NCBI GenBank assembly: GCA_023548195.1
Contig: JAJHZJ010000694.1
Span: 1,178,001-1,242,000, forward strand
Direction of reading: 5' to 3'
Length of the DNA stretch: 64,000 nt
Source of the DNA: Bettongia penicillata ogilbyi
Lineage: Eukaryota; Chordata; Mammalia; Diprotodontia; Potoroidae
Below the pieces are notes generated by a model. The model did not search any database and was not told the DNA's origin. It worked only from the letters and a program-made list of their open reading frames with translations. How positions within the stretch are numbered: the stretch's first letter is position 1; each line of letters begins with the position of its first letter. Position numbers and translations under genes: made by a program. Positions 1-13,000 of this stretch are shown here, one piece after another.

Positions 1-145
1 ATCTCATTTCACTATTATCCCCATTTTATAGTTGAGGAAAATGAGGTAAACAGAGGTTAAGTGAGTTGCCCAAGGTGACATGGCTACTTAAGTCATATGT
101 GAATCTATCTGAAGGTAGATTTAATTCAGATCCTGTACTTTTTTA
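1..145 (-). mobile_element. MIR-type SINE, antisense
   Basis: The order ccccattttatagttgagga, then ttaagtgagttgcccaaggt, is the reverse complement of the MIR core. It may continue past the left edge. Confidence 0.85.
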
Positions 146-764
146 GGTGATGCTTCGTGGGATTCTATTTCTGGAATCTCACCTAACATAGAGCCTTTTC
201 AGATACCCAGATCTCCCCTCTGCCCCAAGGAGACCTCACCTATCCAGGACATTAGAACCCTAATGTCCTAAAGTTGATAAGGTGTTCATATTCCAGGATA
301 CATCGAGAGAAACTGCAATGAACAGGGAGGAAGGACAAGGTGCACCAGACCAAGTTAATTACTTAGAGCATGTCTCTCCAGTGAAGGAAGAGATGGGGAA
401 AAGAGAGAAGGTGAAAAACTGGAGGTCAGACAAAAGGTCTGGTGGGGGATTGGGTTGGGAATATTTGGCATAAATATCAACGGAGGACAGGTTTCTGATG
501 GATAATAAATTGTCTCCATAGTAGTTGGCAAAGGATTAAAGCACATTCACATTTAATCTCAAAGGATCTAGGCACACAAAAAAAGTCCCTATCCAAACAT
601 GAATGACAAGATGGGGACAGAATTTCAAGGTCTTTCTGAAATTCCAGGTTTTCCATTAGACCAAAACATTGCTTGCATGGCCAACTATTCACAAAGATCA
701 AATTCTAAAAAATCATTTTCATTTTACGGTTTGTTTTTCCATTGAATGGACCCTGAAATAATAA

Positions 765-935
765 ATGCAGGGAATATGGTACAATGGGAAAAGCTCTGAT
801 TGGATATGAATCCAGAAAACGGGTCCGAATTCTGGCTGTGCCACTTACTATGTGAATCTGGGCAAATCACCTCCCTTTTTCTGAGCCTCAGTCTCGTCCT
901 GTGCATAATTTTCAGATGATCTCCAGGGAAGTCTC
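765..935 (+). mobile_element. MIR-type SINE
   Basis: Contains tggctgtgccacttactatg, tgggcaaatcacctcccttt and tgagcctcagtctcgtcctg, in MIR sense order. Confidence 0.85.
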
Positions 936-1769
936 CCAGCTTGAACATTCTGTTGTATGTTTTTGGCTCTGACTACCTATTTCACTTTTTTCCCCTTGAA
1001 TTTGCATTCCTTATTCTCATAGCATCTCCTTTAGCATGCCCTGGGGCTTTGGAGATATCAACTATCAGTCTGAATGTTTATTTTTATATATTTGGGAAGC
1101 AACTTTCATACCATTCCTTTATTGATTCACTTTATCTTTAAAGCTGGCCTTAAAAGAGGCAAAAACTCAGATCTTTTCATCTTGAAGACATATAACTGAT
1201 ATTTTGTTGTGTTGCTCCATGCAGTTAATATTTTAATTTTGTTATCTGATAACCTTCAAAAAAACATAAACTGGAACCTTGAGGTTATTCTCAGAATATC
1301 ACTTTGGGGAAAAAAATCAAATTGTCATTAAAAAAAATTTCCCCTGGATGTACAAACACTCATTGTTGATGCACTTTCTCTTTTAACACTAATTGCAATT
1401 TACCTAACCATACCCTTTCACAAGGAGCCGCCTGATTGATTTATTGAGTCAAAGAGCTGACTAATGAAATCGGAATCTTAGAGCAGATCATGATTAAACC
1501 TGGAGGAATTTTAATTCCCTGGCTCTTTTGATATTCTTTTGGAATAAAATTTCACCTCCAATTCTTTTTCCTTATCTTATTGTATTAACTTTGTCTAGAA
1601 TTGTGAATTCTTCCTAAAATAGTTTTAATACTAGAACATCTCCCCTTTGAAGCTTCTGTTCCACTCCCCATAGACATTCTAACAGATAATAAAAAAAAAA
1701 AAAAGAAATTGTTCTAAATATGAATCTTCAATCAGTTATGGTGTGGTTAAAAAGATACATTCTGAATAC

Positions 1770-1939
1770 CTGTAGTGGTGCATTCATAATCAAAACTGGC
1801 CACATCATTTAACTTCTTTTCCTGATATTCTGGTGGACCAGCACATAGGACATCAGAAACAGTGGAATTTGTCATCTTTAACCACAAATACAACCACTTG
1901 GCTTTGCAGTCACACTCAAACTTATTGCCCCTTAAATCT
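1770..1939 (-). CDS. LGI2: LGI2 exon 6, 170 bp, LRRCT capping domain
   Basis: The acceptor is gttttttttag-like, followed by A|GAT, and the donor is ACAG|gtattc. The exon codes for residues 164-219, beginning DLRGNKFECDCKAKWLYLWL and ending DYECTTT. It holds the four LRRCT cysteines (172, 174, 195, 216) and the sequon N187-S-T. It ends one base into a codon, so the next exon, outside the window, must start in phase 1. Confidence 0.97.
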
Positions 1940-4049
1940 CTAAAAAAACACACAGAAATAGACATGTTTGAAATGGTTGGTAGTAATGCAAAACAGTAGC
2001 ACTGTTAGTACCCTAATATATTTAATTCCCCAAGACACTGGATCTGGTTTTTGAAATTTCCCAATCATTGCAACCTACTTCTTTTCACTTGTCACAACAA
2101 TTTTATTTAAAGGTCTTCTGGGCTCAGGATTTTAGTTTTATGGTAAAGAGAGAGCACTTGTTGCTCTCTCAGAAACTCTATCAGGATGACGCATCACCCT
2201 CTCTTTAAATACTATTGAAATGCTCACTGTTCCATGCAAAACAAGTTTGGTATAAGAATCGTACTGACATGGGTTCTCACCCACTCAAACAGGACATAAC
2301 AGGAAGATATTTCACAAGTACAACTGAAACATTGAATTGTCTAAACTAAGCCTGGTCAAAAACAAAATCTGACAAATACCATGAAATAGGTAAGAGCCAA
2401 TAGGCATGAGGGTGGGTGCTAAAGTAGAAGCGCCCACCTTTAGATCTAGCTTAATCTTAATAAAAATGCATTTGAAAATAACAAAAGCTAACAGAATGTA
2501 CACTGCACACAATATACATACAAATAACACAGTATACTCTAGTTTTATCACAGATTTCAGCAAGAATGCAAACAAAAGGGAAACATTTAAAGTCCACAAT
2601 TAACTAGACCATAATGGCAAGCAAATATCAATGTGGTTTGCATTACTTACAGTTCAATCAGTGAATCTAAATCACTGAAGACATCCCTTGGAAGTGTTTT
2701 TATGTGGTTATTGGCCAAAGAACTGGAAGAAGAAAGTTACATTTCAATAAGATTATTAACTTTATTTCCCTTCATTCTAAAGTCACTTAAATAAAGCTAA
2801 TGAAGTAAAATAAAGACCTAATGCCTTCAAGTCAGAAATATTCAACTTTGTCAGTGGATTCTGGAGTTGGGAAATCAGTTAGTTACACACAGAAAAAGCA
2901 TTGCTACTCAGACTGTATTTTAGAGTCTGGATTCTTAGGACAATAATTCATAATTACATGATAATATATGATTGCAATCATGAAGCAATATTAAACATCT
3001 GCCTCTTTCATTCAAGAACAATTTATAAAGTATTTCATTGGTTAAAACAAAACAAAACCTCATTTATGGAATGACAGGCCGTAGTAGATAACCTCTAAGG
3101 TCCTTTTCTATACTAATATTCTATGATTATATGACATCATTCCTTCCTTCAAGGAATTATACATGGTCCATCGATAATCATTTTAATATCTGGAGGACAG
3201 AAAAAAGAAAGGGACTTGAGAAAGGGCTCAGTTAAGTACCTGGTTGCAAAGTTATTTTTATGTCTTGGTTTCTAAAGCTTGAATGTGTAAAGAAATTAAA
3301 CCCTTAGCAGATCACCAAGGACCTGAGCTCTTCAGAGAATTGCCTGTCCTAAGCAATTATTTTCTCATTAACTAAAAGTTGATTCTTAGCACGGGAAATA
3401 GGAAGAATCTGGCAAGTTGCACCGTGCTTTTACTAAACCCAAGCTTTGCTCTGAAATAAAAATTGAGTCCTCCAGTGAGTCTATAGGACTACAAATAATA
3501 TCTGAAGAAACAAAGCTGGGTGTTACCCAAAAGACAATGGAAAGATAAGTTAACTACAGCATAGAATCAACAATGATTGGAATGCAAGAAGAGATAACAT
3601 CCAAAAGATGTGCAGTCACTCCATAAGGGGAAAGGGAAATGGGATCAGTGAGCGTGAGGTACAACATAGAGACAGCCTGAAGATTGCACTGATATCTGTG
3701 TGGGTGAAGGCATTCCAGCCTCTTGTCCACCCAGCATACTTGGTGGACCCTGTTCTGAGGTTTTATAGGAGGGCCTGGAAAGAAATCATCAGAACACAAA
3801 AAATGTGAAGGTATAGATAGTTACCAACATTGGTAGGATCATGGAGCCTTTGAAAAATGGAAGTAGCCAAAGTTAAATGGAAATCCTTTCTGTTTCAACT
3901 CACTGCTGAAAAAACTCTTTATAGACATCTCCCCTCACTACTCTGCTATGGTGGTGGGGAGGGTCCATGGACATGAAACATGGCATATATGTCAGGGTTG
4001 GATTTTTTTTAATGTATCAGTCATTTTGCTAATTTTTTTCCTTCTTTTT

Positions 4050-4099
<50 letters not shown>

Positions 4100-7000
4100 T
4101 TGTTTGTTATATAAGATAGTTCTCTGGAATGGGGAAGAGTTTTTTACATTGTCTTAATTTCTCCCTATATCCCTGCATCCCTGTAAGGATACAGGGTACA
4201 ATTTAGGCAATGTAAAAAACAAACAAAAAAATCAATAAAGGTTTTTTTTAAAACTTTCTAAACTATGCTAAGGTATTTACTGAAGATAGGGTTATGAATT
4301 GATCCAAACTTTTTTGGGGGGGGATGAAATTATGAAAAAAGTAACTAAACTGTTTGTATTTGGTAAACCCTCTACTGGGGTTGTACCCCCAAGGAGGTCA
4401 CTGACAGTAAGAAAAGACCCATTTATATGAAAATACTCATAACAGAAGTATTTGTTAATAGCAAGAAATAAATCACGAGTCTAACTATTAGAGGCTAATT
4501 GAACCAAGTGTGAGCTTTATAAATGTAATGGCATAATTCTGTGCCATGGGAGCAAGAAATATGTAAAAGTCGATGAAATGTGAGAAGCCTTGGATGAAGT
4601 GAGTACAGAAAGCAAAACCAAATACAGAATACATAAAATGATGACAATGTAACCAAGAACACAACCCAACGACCCAACTTGAACCACAAAGCTCAAGCTG
4701 AACAACGGATGCTGCTGCCACCAAATTATTAGAACTGAAGCAGGTATCGTTCCTTTTTGCTAAACATAAATTACGAAAGTAGAAATTCACATATGCTGTC
4801 AATTTCAATCATTTTTGGGGGTGGTTTCCACTTAATATTTTTTAAGGAATGTACTTTTAGGGTCTTTTTCATAGGTTTGCTAGGATAGAGCTACTGTATC
4901 AATATCAAAAGTACCAAAATTTAAAAATATAAACAAATTAAATAAAATGTATTACTTCACTTTCCAACCTGAGTAAATAGTCTATAACAGCCACAGCTAG
5001 GATTCTTTCCCATAATTCAGGATCTCTAAGCACCTCAGGATCATTCAGAACACAGACAACTGCTGTACAGGTCTATGAATGCAGAAAGTTTAGGAGACTG
5101 AATGTGATCTGATCACAAGACACAGTTTTGAAGATATTTTCCAAACAGCTAAATCCGTTATATGGGCAGCTTTCCTGGGGTGGTTATTGCTCTCTTTCTC
5201 TTGAAAGAAAAAGTATTCAGGGTTTGGGGAATTCAGCTGATTGAAGTAAGAACATTTTGAGGTGCTAAGGTCAAAACAAAACAGCAGCTACCCCATGTAT
5301 CTATCACAGAATCAGCCCACCAAAATCCTGTTGCCAAAATTATCTAGATTGCCCACCTTGATCAAACCCAAAGCTAGAGGAGACCTCAGAAATCATTTAA
5401 TTCACATTAAAGGCTAGAAAGGAAAAACAACATCTCCAGTAAGTCACTGGCTCTCTATTTCAACTAAAAATCATGTTGTTTATTTTATTTCTGAAATGAA
5501 ATAACTAAGATTCTGTGTCTTTCAGGATTTTTAAGTTTCAGAGAAAGCACATGCCCTAAATGAGAGTCATAGAGTGGCAATGTCCCTTTCACACTTTCCA
5601 ACATGATTTGTGTTTCTCTGTGTGGCCTGTCAGTTTCAGGTAACTGAATGTGAATGCTGGTAAGTTCACTAAGATGAAATACAAAAGTGAATGTTAATGA
5701 ACAAAGTCCAGACAAAGAGCACTGTTTGTCAGAGGAGTGCGGTCCTCAGGGACAACTAGGAGTCTCCTCAACATTTAAGAGTTCAAATAGACTTTAGAGA
5801 TTACCTAGTACAACTCCAGCCTAGAAGAGAAGTTCCTTTACAAACCAGGCTCCTATGAGGCTATTGTATCTGTGTGTGTGTGTGTGTGCGTATGTGTGTG
5901 AGCACATGTGAACATACAGACATGCAAAACATCTGATGACAAGGAAACGGGACTCAAGAAAAAGGATATCACAAGGATGTGGAAGCAAAAGAGGATTTGT
6001 TTGGTTCTTACTTTGCCAAATTCTTTAAAAATTTTAAATTTTTTGCAGGTTACAGCTTTCATCTCATTTAAAATATTGATTTAAACATTTTATTCCTTGA
6101 TAGTTGCGATACTTAAAATGTAGAAGTTACCCTCAAAAAGAAATGTGACTAAAAAAAATGAACGTACCGAAAGTTACTTTCAAATGAGTGTTGGTACTTT
6201 CAAAATAGTCACTTAGGGTGGCTATATGCTTCTTATTTTGAAGTAAATAAGGAGCATATTGGACAAAGAACTAGACGTGGAGTCAGGAAGGCCCAGGTTC
6301 AAATATAACCTTAAATATTTACTGGCTGTGTAACCCTGGGTACATTACCTAACCACTCACCCTCATCTTCCTCACCAGGAAAATAAGGATAACAAGGGCA
6401 CCTACCTCATAGAGTTACCTCAGTTGAGATGATGTACATTAAGTGCGCTGCATTCTCAAAGGATTATATAAACATTAGTCATTGTTAATACTTATGCTAT
6501 AGCAGAACAAACATAAGATTTGGAGTCAGGTGATTAGGGTCAAAGGGCCAACTTTAACATTTAATGTCCCTTCACACCTATGGGCATCTGTATCTTCAGC
6601 CATAAAATGGAAACAGTACTCACTCTTCCTACATCTTGGCTGTTGTGAGAAGAGCACTTTATGAATCTTATAGCACTACAGAATGTGTTCTATCATTATT
6701 AATTTTAACCATGCTGCCATTGAACAAAACATTTCTTCATTAAGAAACATCCTTAAGCCTATAGCATATTCTACTGAGTATCATCATGGGACAGTGCAGG
6801 GGAGGGCAGAGGAGGGTGTCACAATATTTAACTTTTAAGGATGGATTTGATTTTGATTCTTGGAAACATCCAGAAGTCATTTGGAATCAAATTTTACGAA
6901 TGGGGGGATCAACTTTGTTTAGTGGCATTTGGGGTAAGACAAAATATAATTATAATAGAAATAAGGTCATGAGACGTTGGGTTTGGGGTTTTGTTTTTGT

Positions 7001-10000
7001 TTTTTGGGGGGTTTTTTTGTTACTGGTGTTTTTGCATGCTCCATAAATGATCCTTGAAGGCAATTCCAAAAAAGGATCCAGAAAAATTTTTTCTGCAGTG
7101 ACACTGGAATAAATATAGAACCTCCCAGGGTACTAATTAGAATGATGATACTCACCTTGAAACATAACTCTATTTGTTGAGGTTTTTAATCTCATCACTT
7201 TATATACCACATCTCATATATACATATGTAGAGCAACAAAGCTGAGGGCTATATATTTTAGTGCTCTTAGTGCCTGTCACAGTGCCTTGTACATTCCCTT
7301 CCATTTTCTATTGCGCTCTGTGTGTGGTGACAATTGTGATCATTTGTTCATGGACTTGCCCAGATATGTTAGTGACTAGAGCTTCCCAACCTTTTTTATT
7401 CCAAGGTGGACTAATGATTTCTGCATTTTCCCCACATCTGCACTGTTGAAAATCTGTGTATAAATGGCAAAGGCTGACCTATGCAGCAGATGTTGGAATT
7501 CTTTGAATGGAACGTTCTTGACTATGATAAACACAAGGGAAAGAGAAGAACAGCCTTTGGACCTGGTCTGAGAACCTAAAAACAAGTTATTGGTGTTTCT
7601 GTCTTCTCTTCCTTCCCCATTAGAATACAAACTACTTGTGGACAGGAACTGTTGTATTTCATCTTCAACCCTCAGCTCATCTAACTCCACCTGCCTTTCA
7701 GGCCCAGCTGAAATCCTATGTCTTCCATGAAGCTCTAATCTAGACTCCCCTGAGCTCTCTCTTCCTTGAACTCCTTTATAGCATATACAGTGGGGCAGCT
7801 AGGGGTTGCAGTGGATAGAGCATCAGTGCAGGAGTCAGGAGGACATGAGTTCAAATCTCACCTCAGACACTTGACACTCACTAGCTGTGTGACCTTGGGC
7901 AACTCACTTAACCCCAATTGTCTCATCCTGGGTCATCTCCAGTCATCCTGATGAATATCTGGTTACTGGATCCAGATGGCTCTGGAGGAGAAGTGAGGCA
8001 GGTGACCTGCACAGCCCTCCCTCACTCAGAAACAAGGTCAAGTGCAAGTCATGTCATTATTTCTCTGATGCCATGGTCTTCTTCGGCAATGAAGGATGAA
8101 CACACCACATAGCATATACAGTTAAAACCACCCCATTCAGTCTTCAATTACAGACTGCCTTGTATTTTTTTTGCTCTTTCACATGTGTTAGTGTTACCCC
8201 TTAACTAGGAAGTAAATTCTTCAAGAATGAGGACCATGTCTGACTGTATTTATCTTTCACTACCTAATAAATTGATGAGCATGTGCTCAATAAATTCATG
8301 TTGGTTCACTGATTGTTGAACCAGATACCCCAGCTGCAAACTCTTCCCCAAGGAAATGATGTGCCCTTGGAAGCTACGTTTTCTGTGTTGGAAACTACAC
8401 TTAGTACAGAGAGAATTTAGTGCATCCTCTGTGAAAGACCTAACCAACCACCACTTAAACACCAGAAAATTCTAGAAGCATGGACCCCAAAGGGACAACA
8501 AGTGTCTCTCTGTTTTACACACACACACTTTCTCTACAGGCTCAATTTCACTTCTGCCTCAACACCAGAACTTGTACTTCAAGATCATATAAGTGAGTCA
8601 ATAGGTAATTGGGTCAACTAGACTTTTCAGTCTGGCCCAGATCGGTCAGTCAAATAGCCATAACCTTCGTTAACAATCTATCCATAGCCTTGGCAAAAAC
8701 CAAACCAAACAAAAAAGCTTATTTTTTTCATTTGTAAAATAAGAAAATGGGACTAGATGAGCTCTAAGACCCCTTCTAGCTCAACCATTCCATGATCTAT
8801 AGTTACCTAGCTTCCACTCGAAGACTACCCCCTTTCTCATTTAAGGGCACCAGGACTCTATTCATTACTGCTGTTTGCCAGCTGTTCAGAATTGTTTGCT
8901 TATCAAAACCTGTTCTTGCCAACAAAACTGTTTTGGCTGAGCATGCCTAATTCAGATTGCAATTCCATGGAAGAGACCCAAACTTCTTTATAGGATAAGG
9001 AAGGAAATAGGAACTTGATATAGGAGCTGCCTCTGAAAAGATTCAGGGCCCTGGAAGAAGGAAAGTCTTCTGGGAAAAAAAATATCAACCCAACTGAGAC
9101 CTCTAGAACACTTTCTAGGTTCAATTTCTCTGTTTGTAAAGATGTTTTTCCTGACTTTCAGTACCCTCTCTCATTCTCTCTCACTCCCTTGGTATTCTTT
9201 TACCTCAGGCAGGATTCTAAAGTTGTTTATCAAGAGTACTCAGCAAGGAGGACAATCTATCCACGCTAATGACTAGCTGGAACCAATTTCTGTTAAGATA
9301 ACTATACTTTTTTAAAGGGTATTTTCTCCACACCATCTCCCCCTTTAAATTTTCTTTCTACTACATACAATTGATTATGGCTGGGCAATATTACCCTCTT
9401 TAAATACCACAGGATGCTTTGTTTTTCATATGGATGTGCTCTGGTTCCTAACTAATCAAAGACAATGGGATATTTTTACATTTTCAGAAATGTATAATGA
9501 TTTTGAGTTTTCATGATTTATAACAAAAATGAGGTGTTGCTGCCTCATTTTGAAGTATCAAGTCAAATATAGTGCAATTTTTTTTAAGGAAAAAGGTCAT
9601 TAAAAAAGTTATAACTCAAGTCATGTATTAATTCCACATTAAAAAAACTGTGCACACAAATTAAATTAATCATTAAATGTACCATGGTATGAGAGAAAAG
9701 AATTCAGGATGGAAAGTTATTTTTAAAAAAGACCTACTCATTCTTCAGTGCCAGAGAAATCATAATTTTATGGGGTCTCTGTTCTCCCATCAGGCTAATG
9801 AAGAGAATGGGTTGGATCACCTTTAAGGTCCCTTTCAATAAAATTCTACTAATTTGGCTAAATTAAAAATTCTTCATTGAACTTGTTCAGAGTTCTATTT
9901 CCACTGGAAAGGAAAACCTTCCGGTTGTTATCCCCTCCACTTAGAAACAGGCCACCTCCCTCCCCAAAGTTCACTTTGGCTTTGCAGGAAGGTTGGCACA

Positions 10001-13000
10001 CAAAACTGGTCTAACACAATGAACAAAAAGGACATGCACAACAGTGTCAAAAATGGAGATCAGAGACTTGTAGAAATGGGAGAATGATACAAATTAGCAG
10101 GAGTATCATAAACGACTGAGGAATGCCTCTGACCAAGTGAAAACTGGATTCTTTGAGAGAGTTCTGCCACACAGTAATAACTGCACAAGCGAACAAAGAC
10201 ATGCCCAGCAAGATGCATCTCACTCGGCACATCAATGGTCCCCAACACAGTTTAAAGGACTTACAGGTGAGTCAGGTCACGGAGCCCACGGAATGCATTT
10301 CTTGAAATGGTTTCAATTTTGTTTCCTTCGATGAATCTACAAAGAAAAGGAAGCATTGTTAACTGCATTCTGTCATCTTAACATTTTAAAAATCTTTTTC
10401 ACACTGGTCCCTGATCAATCTCAGAAAGCATAACTGAATAAAAAGGATCTTTGAAGAATGCCAGTTTATGTACCAAGAATTCTCAACGCAGGGTAGGAGA
10501 GTATACATGAATGTGCTTGCCTGTATGTGTGTGTGTTTGTGTGTGCATGCATGCACTCCTTTTAATAGTGGCATTAAAACACCAAGAGCTGGAGACAATG
10601 TATGTAAAAATGCTTTGAAAATAATAAAGCTCTTTAAATATGTGCAACATGGAATCATTATAGCAATAGTAGAACATTTCTAGGTACACCCCCAACTCCA
10701 ATCCACTTTGCTTTCAATGCCTCTGACTGTTAAGCCAATTCAGTGCTTGCACACAGGTACTCACAGCCCTAGTTCAGACCCTCATCTTTTCACATTAGAC
10801 TATTATAATTGTCTCCCAATTGCTTCTCCAGCTTTCAGTCTCTTCCTTCTCCGATCCATCCATACCATACCACCTGAGTCATCTTAATGTACTAGGGCCC
10901 ATCATTTCTCTACTTAAAACCTTCAACGGGTTGCAAATAAAATTTAAACTCCTGACTGGCATTCAATGCTCTTTGTCTCGAGCTTTAACTAAGTCCTCCC
11001 ACCTTCTCTTATACTACTTTCCTTCACATACTTTTTATTCTTGCTAAACTAGACTACTTGCCATAGTCCACTATTCTTATCATGTCCTGCCCAATCAGAG
11101 CACTTAATTTGTTCACACTGTCCCTTCCCATATCTAGGATGAAGTCATTCCTCCCCTCCTCTCTCAACTACATTTATTAAAGTCCCTTTCTTCCTTTAAA
11201 GCCTAAATGAGATACCAACTCCTCCATGAAGACTTCCATGATCATCCCCTAGGTGAACATGATCTCTCCCACCTCAAATTTTTCATGGCCATCTCCTTTA
11301 CACCTATTTCATTCTTTCTTGCATCATGGTTACTATGTCCCTGTTCTCATTTGAAGGTAAACTCTCTCAGAGCAGGGACTATCATGGATCTACATTTGTG
11401 CCTCCAGCACCGGAGATTTAGTAGCTACCTTGCACAAAGTAGGTAGTGAATGTGTTCACTGAACTGAATGGCCCTATGGGAATTCCTATGGGAACGCATC
11501 CCCTATTCAAGTATTTATTCCAGAAGAGTGGTAGAAAACGGCTTACTTTTAACAAAGAGGAGAGATCGTTTAACATCTGGAATAAATTACTCCCTGAAAA
11601 CTTGCATATAAATTAAAAACTTGCCTGTTGTACAACTTTATTTTGTACCTAACTCTCATTATTCTAGGAAATATTTTGGAAGTACTTATGTCTAGGAAGT
11701 AAAAGAGATTAAGGAAGGGAATAAAACTATGGTCATTCATTCAACAAATATTTATTTAACAACTTTTTGTAATCAACTGATCAATTAAAAAGCATTCATT
11801 AGGCACTTACTAATGCTAAGCACTTCTCTAAATGCTGAGGATATGAGGAAAAGGCAAAAAACTATTCCCACCTTCAAGAAACTTACTTACATTCTAATGG
11901 GGGAGCACCATACACATAGCTAGTTATATATGAGATAGCTTCAGAGTCAAAGGAAGATAACCCAAGAGGAGATAGAGCATTTGGGGACTAAGAAAGGATT
12001 CTTGCAGAAGGTGGCACTTGAGCTGAGAACTGAGGGAAGACAAGGAGATAAAAGGCAAAGCAGATGCAAGAGAACATTCCAGGCATGGAGAACAGGCACC
12101 AAAAAGGATACAGAGCTGGGACATGGAGCATTGTGTTTGAGGAACAGCAGAGAGTATAAGAAGACTGGAAAAATAGGAAAGGACCAGGTTGTGCAAAGCT
12201 TTAAATGCTAAGAGTTGATCTAAGAAGTAATAGGGAACCATTAGAGCTTATTAAGTAGGTTATGACATATTTAGACCTCCACCTCAGGAAAATCACTTTG
12301 GCAGGAGGAGAGACATGAGGGAGTTGAAACTAAAGGCTATTTCAACAGTACAAGTGAGAGGTGATTAGGGCTGATTTAGGGAAGTGGCTGTGTGAGTGAA
12401 GAGATGGGAACTATTGTGCAAAATGAAATCATCAGATTCAGAAACTGAATGGATACATGGGATGAGTGAGAAGGAGAATCAAGGGCAGCACTGAGGTTGC
12501 AAACATGGGTAACTCGAAAGCTAATAAAACAATACTCAACAGTAACAGGGGAGTTTGGAAGAGGAGTGCATTTAAAGGGGAAAGATAAGTTCTGTTTTGG
12601 ACAAATTGAATTGGAGATACCTACATGGCATCCAGTTTGAAATGTCAGTTTGGCAGTTGATAACGAGGGACTGGAGAAAAATTAGGGCTGGATATATAGA
12701 TCTTAGAATCATTGGCATAGAGATTATAATTGGACCCATGGAAGCGGATAAAGAAATGAAGTGAGAGAATATACAGAAAAGAAAGAAGATAGGTCAGAAA
12801 CTTGGGGACACTATTCCCCGCTCACAAAGAACTTATGATCTAATAGGAAGTCCCACTTGGCACAGAAATCACTGTCTCTGTCCACAAAGAGATTATGATC
12901 TAATAGAAAGTCTTATTGGTCTATATCACACCATTCCTGCCCACAAGGAGCTTATGATCTCATAGGAAGTACCCTTTGGTTCATGTCATTTGTCCAGCTT

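Larger units (their letters stand above)
1..1769 (-). other. LGI2: LGI2 intron 6 (partial)
   Basis: The intron continues off the left edge. It contains an antisense MIR at the edge and a sense MIR near 770-930. The rest is unique sequence with a short A tract at about 1690-1704. The next LGI2 exon is not in the window. Confidence 0.9.
2723..10264 (-). other. LGI2: LGI2 intron 4
   Basis: Phase 2 intron of 7,542 bp, the longest one complete in the window. It holds a 41-T tract, a hairpin-forming segment, an L1 remnant, a TG repeat, several MIRs and an L2 carrying a marsupial SINE. Stretches at 3140-4050, 4800-5860, 6710-7560 and 8810-9780 contain nothing I can identify. Confidence 0.9.

Noticed and set aside
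7792..7870. tRNA-like start of the SINEs as possible tRNA genes
   Set aside because: The tRNA-related heads are part of repeated CORE-SINE units and lack a foldable mature tRNA.
12823..12985. Regular 60-bp repeats as a CRISPR-like array
   Set aside because: Only three diverged units with no constant repeat and variable spacer pattern, in a mammalian intron.
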